A DNA stretch of 8,010 bases from Alphaproteobacteria bacterium (GTDB lineage Bacteria > Pseudomonadota > Alphaproteobacteria > Acetobacterales > Acetobacteraceae). The notes beneath the pieces were generated by a model that did no database searches, had not been told where the DNA came from, and saw nothing but the letters and a program-made list of their open reading frames with translations. Of the stretch, positions 7,464-8,010 are shown one piece after another. The translations under genes were made by a program, and so were the position numbers. How positions within the stretch are numbered: position 1 is the stretch's first letter; the number at the start of each line of letters is the position of its first letter. The stretch is taken from positions 1-8,010 of the forward strand of contig JAAFHD010000156.1 in NCBI GenBank assembly GCA_013298245.1. The letters run 5' to 3'.

Positions 7464-7921
7464 CGCGCGACCACTGGGCGGTTGCCGTGGCTTTCCTGCG
7501 GCACGCCGCGTTCCAGCGACATGTGGCTGTGCACGCCGACCCAGCCCGTGCCGTCGTGCTGGAAGATAATGGTGGCGCGGCCTGGCCGGTCAAATGGCGC
7601 GCCATCGGGGTGATAGCCGGTGCTGCCCCAGGGTGTGATGGCGATGGCCATGTTGCCGTCAGGGCTGGCCAGCACGCGGGTTTCGGCCGCGACAAACCGG
7701 AACTCCGCCGTCTTCGGCCAGACGCTGTCCCATTGCCGGTCGCGCCAATCCCACAGCCCTTCCAGGATGCGCTTATGCGTGCCGAAGGCCAGCGCCTGTT
7801 CGTGCCAGAAGGGATAGGCGGATTTATAATCCACCGCGCGCACGCAGGTGGCGAAACGGTCCAGCCAGTCGAGGATTTCAGCGCGGATTTCGGGGCTGGC
7901 TTCGGGCAGCGGGTGCGGCAT
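7460..7921 (-). CDS. SnoaL/NTF2-like (DUF4440/SnoaL_3 type) small protein
   Basis: A 153-aa soluble protein without signal peptide, matching the single-domain cone-shaped NTF2-like fold. An N-terminal helix EIRAEILDWLDRFATCVRAVDYKSAYPFWHEQALAFGTH (11-49) has the typical 'D-----F----A---G' layout. The Trp-rich segment ILEGLWDWRDRQWDSVWP (52-69) comes next. The beta-sheet follows: FRFVAAETRVLASPDGNMAIAITPW, then RATIIFQHDGTGWVGVHSHMS (115-135), close to the 'R-T-VF---GGGW-IVHSH-S' ending of SnoaL_3 proteins. Family members may be enzymes (isomerases, hydrolases) or ligand-binding proteins; no catalytic set can be assigned. ATG 7921 is chosen as the first ATG of the frame that gives the expected N-terminal helix; only a weak purine stretch (AAGAAAG) precedes it. 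It is first in the unit with two Bug genes and overlaps the next by 4 bases, so it probably acts on, or is induced with, the same substrate. Confidence 0.8.
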   Translation of the reverse strand: MPHPLPEASPEIRAEILDWLDRFATCVRAVDYKSAYPFWHEQALAFGTHKRILEGLWDWRDRQWDSVWPKTAEFRFVAAETRVLASPDGNMAIAITPWGSTGYHPDGAPFDRPGRATIIFQHDGTGWVGVHSHMSLERGVPQESHGNRPVVAR

Positions 7922-7953
7922 GTGGGCGGCTTTCTTGCGGTGGTTTGGGCGTC

Positions 7954-7983
7954 AGGCTACGCCGGTCGCATCTGACATTTCAA
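7954..7983 (-). promoter_or_regulatory. Candidate sigma70-type promoter for the SnoaL-Bug-Bug unit
   Basis: On the minus strand TTGAAA (7983-7978, 5 of 6 to TTGACA) is followed after 18 bases by TAGCCT (7959-7954), which keeps the key TA...T of the -10 box. Transcription would start about 25 bases before ATG 7921. The -35 box overlaps the ribosome binding site of the divergent gene. The -10 match is poor, so this is only a plausible candidate. Confidence 0.3.
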
Positions 7984-7994
7984 GGGAGGCCGGA

Positions 7995-8010
7995 ATGGCC
8001 AATCCGGACT
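7995..8010 (+). CDS. Start of an unidentified gene that runs off the window
   Basis: ATG 7995 begins MANPD and the frame is open to the window end (5 codons plus one base). It is preceded by AAGGGAGG (7982-7989), the strongest Shine-Dalgarno in the window, with an ideal 5-base spacing. The gene is divergent from the SnoaL-Bug-Bug unit, as expected of a regulator or an enzyme of the same pathway, but too little is visible to name it. Confidence 0.5.

Noticed and set aside
6456..7613. 385-codon plus-strand frame opposite the second Bug gene
   Set aside because: No family resemblance; it runs opposite an intact Bug protein with a signal peptide and diagnostic motifs.
1..8010. CRISPR array, tRNA/rRNA genes, transposase, toxin-antitoxin or defence genes
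   Set aside because: I looked on both strands for regular direct repeats, tRNA-like folds, and short paired or mobile genes, and found none beyond the single 741-900 palindrome, which encodes no transposase.

Overview
The window is G+C-rich (clearly above 60% by eye). It reads as a chromosomal segment of an alphaproteobacterium, most likely in the Rhodospirillales/Acetobacteraceae (Roseomonas-like). This rests on the leuS-lptE-holA cluster, the alphaproteobacterial LptE lipobox signature C-GFRPLYG, and tandem orphan Bug/TctC-type binding proteins, which are very numerous in that group. The taxonomic call is an inference; no rRNA or other marker is present.

Layout. Positions 1-3449 (minus strand) hold a housekeeping operon read right to left: leuS (leucyl-tRNA synthetase), lptE (LPS-assembly lipoprotein) and the first 91 codons of holA (DNA polymerase III delta). 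lptE and holA overlap by 14 bp. The leuS/lptE junction is filled by a 160-bp imperfect palindrome (741-900) with 20-bp terminal inverted repeats matching at 19 of 20 positions. It looks like a degenerate MITE. It abuts the leuS stop codon and supplies the only available lptE start codons and the first residues of the LptE signal peptide. This is the most unusual structure in the window.

Positions 3499-5486 (plus strand) are divergent from leuS. They hold a secreted alpha/beta hydrolase with an extra N-terminal domain, then a class I SAM-dependent methyltransferase. A perfect 10-bp stem-loop lies between the two.

Positions 5491-7921 (minus strand) converge on the methyltransferase with a 4-bp gap. 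They form a three-gene unit read right to left: a small SnoaL/NTF2-like protein, coupled by an ATGA overlap to a Bug-family periplasmic solute-binding protein, then a second and quite divergent Bug protein 77 bp further on. No TctA/TctB membrane component is present. From 7995 a new plus-strand gene begins behind a strong Shine-Dalgarno sequence and runs off the window, so 7922-7994 is a divergent control region.

There is no RNA gene, CRISPR array, transposase or gene-free stretch over 300 bp. I saw no undescribed multi-gene system. The best candidates for novelty are the palindromic element fused into lptE, the hydrolase domain architecture and the atypical second Bug protein.
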